DNA of 64,000 bases from Fen-1364 sp049515135 (lineage in GTDB: Bacteria > Spirochaetota > Spirochaetia > SZUA-6 > Fen-1364): assembly GCA_049515135.1 (NCBI GenBank), contig JBEKUJ010000003.1:124001-188000 (forward strand), written 5' to 3'. Shown here one piece after another: positions 52,124-61,208 of the stretch. Position numbers and translations under genes: made by a program. The notes below the pieces were generated by a model, which saw only the letters and a list, made by a program, of their open reading frames with translations, searched no databases and was not told where the DNA came from. Positions within the stretch are counted from its first letter, which is position 1. The number at the start of each line of letters is the position of its first letter.

Positions 52124-54069
52124 GCGCGCCCGGCGAACTTCATGAGTCCTGCCAGATAGCCTTCCGGCAGCCCGACATCGATCTTTTCTCCGTCGATGAC
52201 CAGTCCCAGGAACCTCTGCTGCCGGCGCAGCCGCTCAAGTGCGTCCGTGAGCTGGACTTCCTTCCCGTCCGCTTCGCTCTCGTGCACTCCCCTCTCCAGC
52301 TCGCCGAATATGCCTGGCGGCAGGATGTAGAGCCCGAACACGGTCAGGAAGGTACCCTCCGCGAGCCCGTCGACAGATAAGTACTCGGCTGCAAACTCCT
52401 GATCGGGCTTTTCTTTGAACATGGTGATCTCGATGAGATCCCTGTGATCGTCCCCGTCGATCCAGGTTCCCCCAACCGTCCCGAACCGGCCGATTTCCGT
52501 CGCTGGGGTGGGCTGAAGAGCGATCAGTGGGGCGTCGGTCTCCTGAAAGCGGTCCACAAGCTGCTTCGCGCAGCCGCATGGCCCATGAGGGACGAACAAG
52601 TGATCCCCCAGGACCAGCAGAAAGGGCTCGCTACCCACCCAGTCCCGAACCTGGTAAACGGCGTGACCAAGCCCCTTCTGCGCCTCCTGGGAATGCAACA
52701 CGACACGCTGGCCGAGGTCCTTGATGGCTTGCAGGCCCTGCCGGGCGTGAGCGGACAGCTTCTCAAAATGAGCCGGCGGCAGGTTCTGATGAAAGAAATC
52801 CTCAAACAGACGCCTGTCCGGCTCCTGAATGATGATGCAGATTTCCTCGATGCCGGCCGCTGTCACCTCTTCCACATTGGCAAGGATCAGCGGCAGCATC
52901 CTTCCCTTCCGGTCCACGACGGGGAGAAACTCCTTGCGCACAGCGGAAGTCATTGGAAACAGGCGTGTCCCGAACCCTGCGGCAGTGATGACTGCCTTTC
53001 GGACTTTCTTGCTCCGGACCATGGTGAGCCGCAGACACGAAAGACCCAGCTCATCGGTGAGAACCTTGACCACGGCCTCCTGGCATTCTTCGTCGCGGGC
53101 CAGAAACTGTACCGAACCATCCCCCTGGCTTCCGACCCCTTTCCCTCCCAGGACAAGAGGAGCAACCGCAGGATGCGTGAGCGCGCGGTGCAGGACCGGG
53201 GCGCTGAGCTGATCGGGACAGGTTGGAGCGACGTAGCGGTCGAACATCCGCTGAGCTTCGGTCATAAGAGATCCGACTACCCGCCGGTCTCCGCGCCGCA
53301 GCGCCTCCCTGGCCTCGGCTACGATCCGCCTGTTTATCGGCCCCAGGTATTCCTGGACTCCTTTCTCCATGTCGTTTTCCGCAAAGGGGTAGGCCTTGTT
53401 CAGGTCCGCGAGAATCTTCACGGTATCCTTTTTGGCCTTGAGGTCCGCGATAACGAAATGAAAATCTGCGCCGCAGGCAAGCTCCGTGACTTCAAGGGAG
53501 TCGCCGTCAAACTCCATCAGAACGGGGCGCGATCCGTACGCGCACCCCTGGTCCATCCTCCCGCAACGGGAGGGCGTCGTGATTTCTCCCCTGTAAGCGC
53601 AGTCCATCTCGCCGCGAACGGTCATCTTCAGATCATACGCGAGGTTGAACGCGCGCGCCGTGAGCACGCACACGGCGGCGCTGGAGGAAAGACCTTTCTT
53701 GACCGGCAGGTCGGTGGAGTAGTTGTCGATCACGAGTCCCTTGACCGTGTAGTGGGTGAGCACCTGGTAGGCAACTCCCGCCACGTAGCTGAAAAAACCG
53801 CCCCGGCGCGCTTCTTCCAGAAGCGCGCCCGCCCGCATGGGAAGCTCGAACTCCTGCCGCGTCCCTCTCTCCATCAGTGAGGAATGGAAAATAAGTTTGT
53901 CCGGATGCGGCCGGACCCGGGCCTTGAGCCCCTGGTTGGTGCCGCAGATGATTGCGTATCCAGGAACGATTGTGGAATTGATACGTCGATGGCCGCCGGC
54001 CCAGTCCGAATGCTCGCCGAAAAGACAAACTCGGCCGGGAACGGACACATCAAACTCGCGCTCGCTCAT
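52120..54069 (-). CDS. GHMP sugar kinase fused to UTP-sugar-1-phosphate uridylyltransferase
   Basis: A 649-residue two-domain enzyme. Domain 1 (about 1-350) is a GHMP sugar kinase: PGRVCLFGEHSDWAGG (11-26), LPVKKGLSSSAAV (121-133), CGRMDQGCAYGS (169-180) and GGKGVGSQGDGS (308-319). Domain 2 (about 357-649) is GalU-like: VITAAGFGTRLFPMTSAVRK then EFLPVVDRKG, and FKEKPDQEFAAEYL. Together they would take a free sugar to its 1-phosphate and then to UDP-sugar in one protein. Galactose, glucuronate or a pentose are candidates; neighbouring UDP-glucuronate epimerase and decarboxylase favour uronate, as inference. ATG 54069 overlaps the upstream stop (ATGA). Confidence 0.85.
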   Translation of the reverse strand: MSEREFDVSVPGRVCLFGEHSDWAGGHRRINSTIVPGYAIICGTNQGLKARVRPHPDKLIFHSSLMERGTRQEFELPMRAGALLEEARRGGFFSYVAGVAYQVLTHYTVKGLVIDNYSTDLPVKKGLSSSAAVCVLTARAFNLAYDLKMTVRGEMDCAYRGEITTPSRCGRMDQGCAYGSRPVLMEFDGDSLEVTELACGADFHFVIADLKAKKDTVKILADLNKAYPFAENDMEKGVQEYLGPINRRIVAEAREALRRGDRRVVGSLMTEAQRMFDRYVAPTCPDQLSAPVLHRALTHPAVAPLVLGGKGVGSQGDGSVQFLARDEECQEAVVKVLTDELGLSCLRLTMVRSKKVRKAVITAAGFGTRLFPMTSAVRKEFLPVVDRKGRMLPLILANVEEVTAAGIEEICIIIQEPDRRLFEDFFHQNLPPAHFEKLSAHARQGLQAIKDLGQRVVLHSQEAQKGLGHAVYQVRDWVGSEPFLLVLGDHLFVPHGPCGCAKQLVDRFQETDAPLIALQPTPATEIGRFGTVGGTWIDGDDHRDLIEITMFKEKPDQEFAAEYLSVDGLAEGTFLTVFGLYILPPGIFGELERGVHESEADGKEVQLTDALERLRRQQRFLGLVIDGEKIDVGLPEGYLAGLMKFAGRA

Positions 54070-54821
54070 TCCACATTCCCTTTCATTCTCATTCCCCACC
54101 GCCTGGCCTGCAGCGCCGCGGCATATGCCGCGGCAAACAACGCATCCGCCGGTCCGTAGCCTGCCGCTCTGCGCACAACATCGTGAGGGTCTGGAAAAGA
54201 TCCCGGCCGGCTGGACATAAATGCATCCAGCGCTTGAAGTCCTCTGGCATCAAGATCGTTGGGGTGCAGGCAGATGGTCCACAGCCCCTTCTTCATGGCG
54301 CGCGCTCGCCAAAGCTGCTGCGGCAACCAGACAAAGCCATCCCGGCGAACGGCCCTGCGCGTGAATCCATCGCTGATGATGCGAATTTCGCTCTCCGCGC
54401 GCAGCGCCTGGAGCGTGACGACGTCAAAGCCATGCGCTGGGGCAACCCATGCTTCGGGAGACAGCCCGTTGGCTTTCAGGACGCGCACCCCCGCGGCGAT
54501 GCGCCGTCGCTGCTCATCGAGGGGCAAGCCCACGAACTCGCTGCGACGCTGAACAGGAACCAGCCCTCCGGGAGAGGGCCGCAGCACGTGCGAATATCCG
54601 TGGAGGGCGATCATGCAACCTGCACGGACCCACGCGCCGGCGCGCTGCCAGAAGGAAGGGTCCGGCGGCCGCCGAGCCAGTGCTGGGTCTGCGTTCTCGG
54701 GAACGATGGCAATGATGGGACGGATTGCGCGGCCGGCGAGAAGGCCCATGAGATCGTCCCAGCGCGGGGCGTCCATGGCGGGGCACGCATCGTCAAGGCG
54801 GAGGAGGTAATCAGCGGCCAC
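54066..54821 (-). CDS. DUF2334-type polysaccharide deacetylase-like protein
   Basis: A 251-residue protein. DYLLRLDDACPAMDAPRWDD holds the Asp pair, IALHGYSHVLRP the His motif, and VAPAHGFDVVTLQAL the active-site strand of the DUF2334/polysaccharide-deacetylase fold. Such enzymes remove acetyl groups from amino sugars. No signal peptide, so probably cytoplasmic, acting on a lipid-linked intermediate. Overlaps the preceding GT2 gene by 11 nt. Confidence 0.8.
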   Translation of the reverse strand: MAADYLLRLDDACPAMDAPRWDDLMGLLAGRAIRPIIAIVPENADPALARRPPDPSFWQRAGAWVRAGCMIALHGYSHVLRPSPGGLVPVQRRSEFVGLPLDEQRRRIAAGVRVLKANGLSPEAWVAPAHGFDVVTLQALRAESEIRIISDGFTRRAVRRDGFVWLPQQLWRARAMKKGLWTICLHPNDLDARGLQALDAFMSSRPGSFPDPHDVVRRAAGYGPADALFAAAYAAALQARRWGMRMKGNVE

Positions 54822-55560
54822 GGAGGGTCTTTGTAATGCTTTTTAACGTCATGTACAGCTCGAGCACAAAAAAGTACGTGAGGATTGAAACGCGTCGCGA
54901 TGGGAAACGCGAAAGGGAAATGTCCCGCTTTTCACGGATGCTCGTGCGAAAGATCCGCGCGGATACTCCGGTAGCATTGATCCTGCTCACCGGCACCGGA
55001 CGGTACTCCCACGTTGCTCCGGCAAGCAGCCGCTCGCAAAGAAAGTCATAATCCGCGGCTATCCGGAGCTTCTCGTTGAAAGGTCTGCGAAGAAGCGCTT
55101 CCCTGCGCGCGAACAGGCTCTGGTGCGAGACGGTCATCTGGCGGTAGAGTTTCTTGAGCACCTCCCGCGCGCAGTCGTATTCTTCTCCCCTGCTGCTTTC
55201 AATGATGCAGTCTCCCCAGAGAAGCTCCGCCCGGGACGGCGGATCGAACATGGCAGAAAGGGTATCCGTCGAGGCGAAGCGATCCCCTGCGTTCATGAAG
55301 CACACGTATTCGCCGGTGGCCATGCGGACGCCCTTGTTCATAGCTTCGAAGATCCCGCTGTCCGGCTCGCTGATCCAGCGCGTTACCTCGGCGCCGCGGC
55401 GGCGCAGAACCTCCGGGGTGCCATCCGTGGAGGCGCCATCCACTATCACGTACTCTCGATTCGGATAATTCTGGGCAGCCACGCTATCCATGGTCCGCTC
55501 CAGTCCCGAAGCATCGTTGCGAACAACCGTGATTATGGAAGCCCTCGGGAATTTCGTCAC
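54811..55560 (-). CDS. GT2 glycosyltransferase
   Basis: A 249-residue GT-A enzyme: ASIITVVRNDASGLERTMDS, VIVDGASTDGTPEVL, SEPDSGIFEAMNKGVRMATG and NAGDRFASTDTL, with LRIAADYDFLCERLLAGATW in the acceptor half. This is the WcaA-like 'SDxGxYDAMNKG' subgroup used in O-antigen and colanic acid pathways; here the motif is PDSGIFEAMNKG. The usual C-terminal helix is present. Confidence 0.87.
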   Translation of the reverse strand: MTKFPRASIITVVRNDASGLERTMDSVAAQNYPNREYVIVDGASTDGTPEVLRRRGAEVTRWISEPDSGIFEAMNKGVRMATGEYVCFMNAGDRFASTDTLSAMFDPPSRAELLWGDCIIESSRGEEYDCAREVLKKLYRQMTVSHQSLFARREALLRRPFNEKLRIAADYDFLCERLLAGATWEYRPVPVSRINATGVSARIFRTSIREKRDISLSRFPSRRVSILTYFFVLELYMTLKSITKTLRGR

Positions 55561-55582
55561 GAGGTCCCGCCTCCTGCTCTTC

Positions 55583-56560
55583 TCACACCTGCTTCAGACC
55601 AGTTAAAAGGTCCCGGAAATAGTCAATGGTCCTGCGGATGCCTTCTTCCAGGGGCACCTTTGGCGCCCACCCAAGTTTCTGGCCTGCCAGGGTAATATCC
55701 GGTTTGCGCTGCCGAGGGTCGTCTTCCGGGAGTGGCCGGAACTCGATCCTCGACTGCGACCCAGTGAGCCGTATGACCAGCTGGGCAAGTTCCAGGATAG
55801 TGAACTCATCAGGATTTCCCACATTGACTGGTCCGGTGAACCCCGTCGGGGTTTCCATCATCCTGCTCATGCCCTCGATGAGGTCGTCCACGTAGCAGAA
55901 GGACCGGGTCTGTGAGCCGTCGCCGTAGATCGTGATATCGTGTCCCTTGAGGGCCTGAACAATGAAGTTGCTTACCACCCGGCCGTCATGCGGATGCATG
56001 CGCGGACCGTAGGTGTTGAAGATGCGCACCACCTTGATGTCCACCTGGTTCTGGCGCCAGTAGTCGAAGAACAGCGTCTCCGCGCAGCTCTTGCCCTCGT
56101 CGTAGCAGGAACGGGTACCGATTGGGTTCACCCTGCCCCAGTAGCTCTCCGGCTGGGGATGGACCTCGGGATCCCCGTAGACCTCGCTGGTGGATGCCTG
56201 CAGGATTCGGGCCCGGACCCTCTTCGCAAGACCAAGCATGTTGATTGCACCATGCACGGAAGTCTTGGTGGTCTGAACCGGATCGTACTGATAATGCGGG
56301 GGGCTGGCCGGACAGGCCAGGTTGAAGATTCGATCTACCTCTGCGTAGTAAGGGAACGTGACATCATGCCGCACGATCTCGAAAAATGGATTCCCCATGA
56401 GGTGTGCGATGTTCCGCTTCTGGCCCGTAAAAAAGTTGTCCAGGCAAATAACGTCAAAGCCGTCCTTGAGCAGGCGCTCGCACAGGTGACTGCCAAGAAA
56501 GCCGGCGCCGCCCGTCACCAGCACACGGGCGTTCAGAGAGCGAGGCAGCGGGTCATACAT
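55583..56560 (-). CDS. UDP-glucuronate decarboxylase (UDP-xylose synthase)
   Basis: A 325-residue extended SDR. VLVTGGAGFLGSHLCERLLK, LDNFFTGQKRNIAHL, HDVTFPYYAEVDRIFNLACP and the YDEGKSCAETLFFDY stretch (Tyr-X3-Lys) match UDP-glucuronic acid decarboxylases, which yield UDP-xylose, or a 4-keto-pentose in some members. With the 4-epimerase downstream it links this cluster to uronate and pentose sugars. ATG overlaps the end of the upstream gene by 8 nt. Confidence 0.9.
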   Translation of the reverse strand: MYDPLPRSLNARVLVTGGAGFLGSHLCERLLKDGFDVICLDNFFTGQKRNIAHLMGNPFFEIVRHDVTFPYYAEVDRIFNLACPASPPHYQYDPVQTTKTSVHGAINMLGLAKRVRARILQASTSEVYGDPEVHPQPESYWGRVNPIGTRSCYDEGKSCAETLFFDYWRQNQVDIKVVRIFNTYGPRMHPHDGRVVSNFIVQALKGHDITIYGDGSQTRSFCYVDDLIEGMSRMMETPTGFTGPVNVGNPDEFTILELAQLVIRLTGSQSRIEFRPLPEDDPRQRKPDITLAGQKLGWAPKVPLEEGIRRTIDYFRDLLTGLKQV

Positions 56561-57491
56561 GCGTCGCCTTCCTGATACCCAGCGCGCGCTTGAGGAGTTG
56601 CTTCACATCATGAAACCGTCCGAGCCTGAGATGATGCCTGTATGTATAGTCGTCAGCGGCGGGGCAAGGAAGGATGAACGCGGGGTGCTCGATTTCCATG
56701 GGAAAGTCACGGACCGCCGCGGGCATCCGGGGGTCGCGAGCCTCTGTGTGGGTCGCGCGGTCCCCAAAGCCGATGTTCTCGATCATGTTCCAGTTCGGGA
56801 CGACGGCCAGGCGATCTTTCCTGAAGTTGTGATATACCCATTGGTAATCCCAGGTGCTTCCGCCTCTGTAAGCCACTTCGTCGAAATTGTCCTTCCAAAA
56901 GTCACGTAATGAGCGCCGGCTGAAGAGCTTCTGGAGTCCCCGTTCCTTGAGGAAAATGCCGTAGTCCTTCATATCAAGGTCAAATCCGTCCCAGGCGCGG
57001 TGCCAGCTCGCCCACCCCCAGCAGTGAAAGTATTTGGAGAAGTAGTAGGAGGCTGTGCCGCGCATTCTACCGAACTGACAGTTGAAGCCCCCGATTTGCG
57101 CCACCCTCGGCTCTTCCCGGTATCGGCTCAGGAGCGATGTGCAGAATGGGAAAAACTGCGGGACGGGCAGGCAATCATCCTCAAGGATGATGCCTTCCTC
57201 GACGTTCTCGAAGAACCAGGAGATCGCGGAGGAAGCGCCGTTACGGCACCCAAGGTTGTTCTTGCGGACAAGGTACTCGACATTGCATTTCCAGCTGATG
57301 CCATTCTGGATCGTCTCCAGAACGTCAGCGCACTTTTTCGAATCCTCCGGATGCCCCTCCCGAGGGCCGTCTACCGCGGCGAAGAATCGGCACGGGGCAG
57401 CTTTGCCGATCTCTCTCAGGACGCGACGCGTTTCTTCCGGCCTGTTGAAAGCAATCAAAAGGACGGGAGCGGTTGAGGATTGTTCCATCAC
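56553..57491 (-). CDS. GT-A glycosyltransferase, HlpA/GlcNAc-transferase-like
   Basis: A 312-residue protein starting TAPVLLIAFNRPEETRRVLR, with NNLGCRNGASSAISWFFENV and the metal motif EGIILEDDCLPVPQF (Glu-Asp-Asp). A SKYFHCWGWASWHRAWDGFD block follows; these are shared with the 'hemolytic protein HlpA-like' sugar transferases of surface-glycan clusters. Cytoplasmic. Sugar unknown. Confidence 0.82.
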   Translation of the reverse strand: MMEQSSTAPVLLIAFNRPEETRRVLREIGKAAPCRFFAAVDGPREGHPEDSKKCADVLETIQNGISWKCNVEYLVRKNNLGCRNGASSAISWFFENVEEGIILEDDCLPVPQFFPFCTSLLSRYREEPRVAQIGGFNCQFGRMRGTASYYFSKYFHCWGWASWHRAWDGFDLDMKDYGIFLKERGLQKLFSRRSLRDFWKDNFDEVAYRGGSTWDYQWVYHNFRKDRLAVVPNWNMIENIGFGDRATHTEARDPRMPAAVRDFPMEIEHPAFILPCPAADDYTYRHHLRLGRFHDVKQLLKRALGIRKATHV

Positions 57492-58525
57492 TGGATCAGT
57501 GTCCTTTGAGTCAGCGCGGCAAGCTCGGCTTCCAGCCGCGCAACATCAACTACGAGATCAGCCGTGTGCGTGGGTTTTGTATCGCGCACTGCCTTGCATG
57601 TGAGGTAGTGATACTTGATCCCAAGCGCGTTTGCGAGGGCAAAATAGCAGTTATTGGCGCTATCCCTTTGCCGGCGAAGCTCGAACAGGACCGTGCCGGG
57701 AAGCATCCAGCAGGCATGGGTCAGCCCTGCACCGTGGTTTCCTATCAAGATGGTCGCGGAGCCAACCAGCCGGACCTGCGCGGAGAAGCTGAGCCGTTCG
57801 GTGAGGACGCGCTCAAAGCCGAACTGTTCGAGAACGGGGAGCATCTCCGACTCATTTGCAATCCTCCTCCGCGCGGACCCAGCGCGGCTTATGTAGAGAC
57901 GCCGCCCTGAAGGCACGGCGCCAAAATGGAGCCGCATGCGGTCACGAAGCGCGCTCATTACCAGTGGGCGGTAATTGCCTGTGGGAGCAATGGGTGCGAC
58001 TATCAAGAGATCGCGGCAGACTGCACGCTCCGACCAGGTCAGGAAATGGACGTCATGGAGGCCGTAGGGCTCCAGGGACTGCCGCGCATAGTCGAAATCA
58101 GCCATCGCGGGAACCAGGAGCGTTCTTCCCCTTGTCTCAGCAGGGCCCAGGGCCTCCAGGCGAGGCAGAACATCGCCTACCCAGTGAAAAAAACCATTGG
58201 AAAACTCGTCAGTGAGCAAAAGAGCTCGCTGGACCGGGAGCTTGCGCGCAAAGGCATGGTACTGCCTTATGCGAAGCGCGGCCTTGAGCGCTCGCAACTC
58301 TCGAGGTGCGCCCAGAAATGACTCCGGCAGCAGACGTCGTTTCGAGAGCACAAAGCCGTTGGGCAGCACCTCCGCATCCTGCACAACAAGGAGGTCCGTC
58401 GGAGGGATCTCCCGAAGGTATTCGTGCATGAAGAGAGCTTCGTCTCCGCCCTTCAGGTTGGGAGGTGCTGCTCGGATTACCTCCTGCGCTTCGAGAAGTC
58501 GGTGACGGACAACAGCGGCGCTCAT
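57488..58525 (-). CDS. GT61 (DUF563) glycosyltransferase
   Basis: A 345-residue protein. RRLYISRAGSARRRIANESE and the NHGAGLTHACWMLPGTVLFE block are the conserved centre of GT61/DUF563, related to plant beta-1,2-xylosyltransferases and arabinosyltransferases. Given the UDP-xylose synthase in the cluster, a xylosyltransferase role is a reasonable guess, not proof. TDEFSNGFFHWVGDVLPRLE is the typical middle block. Four nt from the GT10 gene. Confidence 0.83.
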   Translation of the reverse strand: MSAAVVRHRLLEAQEVIRAAPPNLKGGDEALFMHEYLREIPPTDLLVVQDAEVLPNGFVLSKRRLLPESFLGAPRELRALKAALRIRQYHAFARKLPVQRALLLTDEFSNGFFHWVGDVLPRLEALGPAETRGRTLLVPAMADFDYARQSLEPYGLHDVHFLTWSERAVCRDLLIVAPIAPTGNYRPLVMSALRDRMRLHFGAVPSGRRLYISRAGSARRRIANESEMLPVLEQFGFERVLTERLSFSAQVRLVGSATILIGNHGAGLTHACWMLPGTVLFELRRQRDSANNCYFALANALGIKYHYLTCKAVRDTKPTHTADLVVDVARLEAELAALTQRTLIQ

Positions 58526-58528
58526 CGG

Positions 58529-59566
58529 TCAGGCGTCCGGCAGCCTTGCCTCTTTATTTTCCTGCCTTTTCTCAGTGACTTTTTCCCCAATCTTCTTCGC
58601 AGTACCCTGGGTGCCGAGCATCCGCACATGTTCTTTCAGGCTGAACAACGGGTTCCTGTCCAGCCGTGAGATATAGCTGGCAAGCTTCCGTCTCTGCGTT
58701 TCATAGGCGCGGCCCCAGAACTGGCGGTTGCGGCGAAAGGCCTTTTCTCTGGCCTGGCCGAAAACATGCACCAGAAACTCCTCGAACCCCGGCTCAAAGG
58801 CATAGCCGATCAGCGGCCTGCAGAAGAATGGCGCCTCATACATACGCGCAAATGCCAACTCGTCGTTGTCCAGCTCCATGACTCGCTCAATGGCTTTCTC
58901 GAAGCTCGGGTAGTCATGGCAGTTGACAAAGGATTCCCGGTTGAAGTCCAAAGCCACGTCAGAGGCTCCCCAGTAGATCGGCACGGTTCCCGCGGCATAT
59001 GCCTGAACGATCTTCTCCGATGTGTACCCGGGGCTGGAGGAGTTTTCGAATGCGATGGAGAACTTGTAGCCCTTCTGGAGCGACGCCTTGTCCACTATCC
59101 TGAACCCGGTGTTGTTGAGATGCCGACCAGCCGAATCCACCGGTTTGTACGCGGACAGCATGCGGAAAAACACGTCCCGGGTCGGGTCCGCGTGAGGGTT
59201 TGAGTAGACGAAATTGCAGAACTTGCGCGGCCCTGGGACATATTTCCGTTCGCCGACCTCGCAAAGCTCTTTGTGGCAGTCCATCATGTAGTTCGTGAAC
59301 CTGAAGTAGCGATCCCCGAAAGTCATTCGATCGTATCCCAGCGCATAGTCACAGATGTTGAAATCCGGCCTCAGGTTTTCCCCGGTATAGAACATGCGTG
59401 GAGCGTCGTACGCAAGATGTCGGTATCCGAAGTTGGAATAGATGACGAAATCAGGCTCATGCGTCAATTCGACGACGAAATGTTTTCTTAGGATGTCGAT
59501 AAGAGGATTGGATTCAGGGTTCCATCCGGGCCAGAAATCGACAAAAAGGATCTTGAGCGCTTTCAT
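58529..59566 (-). CDS. GT10 alpha-1,3/4-fucosyltransferase
   Basis: A 345-residue enzyme with the GT10 donor motif KFSIAFENSSSPGYTSEKIV followed by QAYAAGTVPIYWGASDV, as in Helicobacter and vertebrate alpha-1,3-fucosyltransferases. It transfers fucose from GDP-fucose to GlcNAc or a related acceptor. The N-terminal part (KILFVDFWPGWNP) contains the acceptor region, with FNICDYALGYDRMTFGDRYF in the middle. The C-terminus is basic (KKIGEKVTEKR), a feature seen in H. pylori membrane-associated enzymes, but heptad repeats are absent. ATG 59566 is chosen; 59617 and 59587 are longer in-frame options inside the upstream gene. Confidence 0.9.
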   Translation of the reverse strand: MKALKILFVDFWPGWNPESNPLIDILRKHFVVELTHEPDFVIYSNFGYRHLAYDAPRMFYTGENLRPDFNICDYALGYDRMTFGDRYFRFTNYMMDCHKELCEVGERKYVPGPRKFCNFVYSNPHADPTRDVFFRMLSAYKPVDSAGRHLNNTGFRIVDKASLQKGYKFSIAFENSSSPGYTSEKIVQAYAAGTVPIYWGASDVALDFNRESFVNCHDYPSFEKAIERVMELDNDELAFARMYEAPFFCRPLIGYAFEPGFEEFLVHVFGQAREKAFRRNRQFWGRAYETQRRKLASYISRLDRNPLFSLKEHVRMLGTQGTAKKIGEKVTEKRQENKEARLPDA

Positions 59567-59573
59567 GACTGCT

Positions 59574-60368
59574 TCATCTTCCATGGATTGAGGAGCCAAG
59601 CTCCGACTGCTGGACAAAGATCTTCGGTATCGAGATGTAGGCCTTGATCTTGCGGGTCAGCACCTTTCGCTCGATCCATCCATCAGCCACGTCTCGGATG
59701 GGATATGCCCCTTCCAGGATCTTCCGGGCTCCTGCAAGCGTGACTGCATAGGCATGAATCAGCTCATGGCCTGCTGCGGTGCGAAGTCCCCTGCAGACCG
59801 ACCGGGAGACAACTTCTTCGGGTTTCCCTGGCAAGCCAAGCCGTTCCTGAAACTCCCGCAAGTAGCCTCGAAGCTCCCCATCCCGGTAGCCAAGGTAGAA
59901 AAGCTCCCAATCGCCGGGAAGGCGTTCGAGACAGTAAGGGATCCAGCCGATGGCCCTTGGGACAGGCGCGGCATCGTCCTCGAAAATCAAGGCACGCCCG
60001 AACCCGCGGTCCACGACAGCCTGGAGCATGCTGAAGTGTGACAAGGCGCACGCTGCTTCATTCGGCTGAAAAGGACGCCGATTCACAATGGAAGCCTGGT
60101 AAAAATCGACCCGGGGATCCGATTCGATGATCGTCTTTCCATCGACCCCATCGAAGTACTCGAACTTCAGGCCCGCAAACTGCTTCTCTATGTGCGCCCT
60201 TCTATGGGAATTGCGGGCAATTGTAAGAACCCAGATCACGTCGAAGTACTCATTCATCGCGCGGAAGGAATCTTGAGAAAGCCGGCAATATGGTGGAGCT
60301 TCCTTTGCCAGCCGGTTGTAGAGCGTGTTTGCCAGCCAGATCGCGCTATTCTTGAGCTTCGCGTTCAT
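59574..60368 (-). CDS. GT25 glycosyltransferase
   Basis: A 264-residue GT25 (LPS-type) enzyme. DVIWVLTIARNSHRRAHIEK matches the family's N-terminal 'NLxR..R' block, FEYFDGVDGKTI the next, and GRALIFEDDAAP gives the Glu-Asp-Asp metal site. GHELIHAYAVTLAGARKILE fits the conserved late strand (Ala-Tyr-X3-X-Gly-Ala). GT25 members usually add galactose or glucose. Overlaps the GT11 gene downstream by 4 nt. Confidence 0.87.
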   Translation of the reverse strand: MNAKLKNSAIWLANTLYNRLAKEAPPYCRLSQDSFRAMNEYFDVIWVLTIARNSHRRAHIEKQFAGLKFEYFDGVDGKTIIESDPRVDFYQASIVNRRPFQPNEAACALSHFSMLQAVVDRGFGRALIFEDDAAPVPRAIGWIPYCLERLPGDWELFYLGYRDGELRGYLREFQERLGLPGKPEEVVSRSVCRGLRTAAGHELIHAYAVTLAGARKILEGAYPIRDVADGWIERKVLTRKIKAYISIPKIFVQQSELGSSIHGR

Positions 60369-61207
60369 TCAGGCCTTCCGGGGCCGTCGCTCGGCACATC
60401 AATGAATTGGAACCCGCTCTCTTCGATACCGCGAGGGAACCACTGCTTCGTTGCCCATCCAAACCAGTACCGGGGAGCGATAACGGGTGCAGTCCGGAGG
60501 CACAGCTGAGCCCCCCACCACGCGAAGCTGCTGTTGGAGATAATCCCGCCGGCGCAAAGGCTCATGAGCGCCAGGTCCTCGTAGGGCGAGCATCTCGATA
60601 CGGTATGGTGAGGGAGATCGCTAAACTGCCGTTCACACCAGGCGGGATCATCGCCCAACAGAAAAAAGTGCGGACGGGGAACGGCTTCCATGACTCGCCG
60701 GACGGCGGCGCGGTAGTAGCCCATGGGAAGGAGGGCCGAACTGTAATAAGCGCTATAGTCACTACGCCGCACGTGAATGAAGACGGGAGTTCTTTCCTGG
60801 GCGCACCGGATGCGCAAAGCCGCCGACTCACGAAACCTTCGGCGGATCCAGGCCCGAGTAATGGGCGTCGGCATCACGTACCTGGGCGCCTGGAAGTACC
60901 CGCGGAAATACGTGAACGGCAGAATGCCGCGAGTCTCCTTGATTATGCCCTCATGCTCCACCATGGAGGAAATGACGCGCATCCGTATGAGCGGCCGCAT
61001 GAGGAACCGGCTCACAACGTGATCGGCCACATTGACAAGAAACGGATTGGAAAAGTCTCTGTAGCGTCGATGCGGGGTCAGGAATACTTTCGATTCTCGC
61101 ATCAACATGGTAATGACCAGCTCGCGCGGCTTTTTTCGACGCTCGATCAGCGCCGCCTGAAACAGCTGATTGCCCAGCCTACCGCCGGTGGCGTGGAAGA
61201 AGAACAC
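60365..61207 (-). CDS. GT11 alpha-1,2-fucosyltransferase
   Basis: A 280-residue GT11 enzyme. ATGGRLGNQLFQAALIERRK is the N-terminal block, VFIHVRRSDYSAYYSSALLP holds the donor-binding His-Val-Arg-Arg-X-Asp motif, and IISNSSFAWWGAQL the C-terminal block. GT11 enzymes attach fucose alpha-1,2 to galactose (H-antigen type). Length is normal (about 280-300). Followed upstream by a second GT11 gene. Confidence 0.9.
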   Translation of the reverse strand: MFFFHATGGRLGNQLFQAALIERRKKPRELVITMLMRESKVFLTPHRRYRDFSNPFLVNVADHVVSRFLMRPLIRMRVISSMVEHEGIIKETRGILPFTYFRGYFQAPRYVMPTPITRAWIRRRFRESAALRIRCAQERTPVFIHVRRSDYSAYYSSALLPMGYYRAAVRRVMEAVPRPHFFLLGDDPAWCERQFSDLPHHTVSRCSPYEDLALMSLCAGGIISNSSFAWWGAQLCLRTAPVIAPRYWFGWATKQWFPRGIEESGFQFIDVPSDGPGRPE

Positions 61208-61208
61208 C

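Noticed and set aside
52444..53880. 478-codon plus-strand frame opposite the kinase-uridylyltransferase gene
   Set aside because: Antisense shadow; the minus-strand protein has all motifs of two enzyme families.
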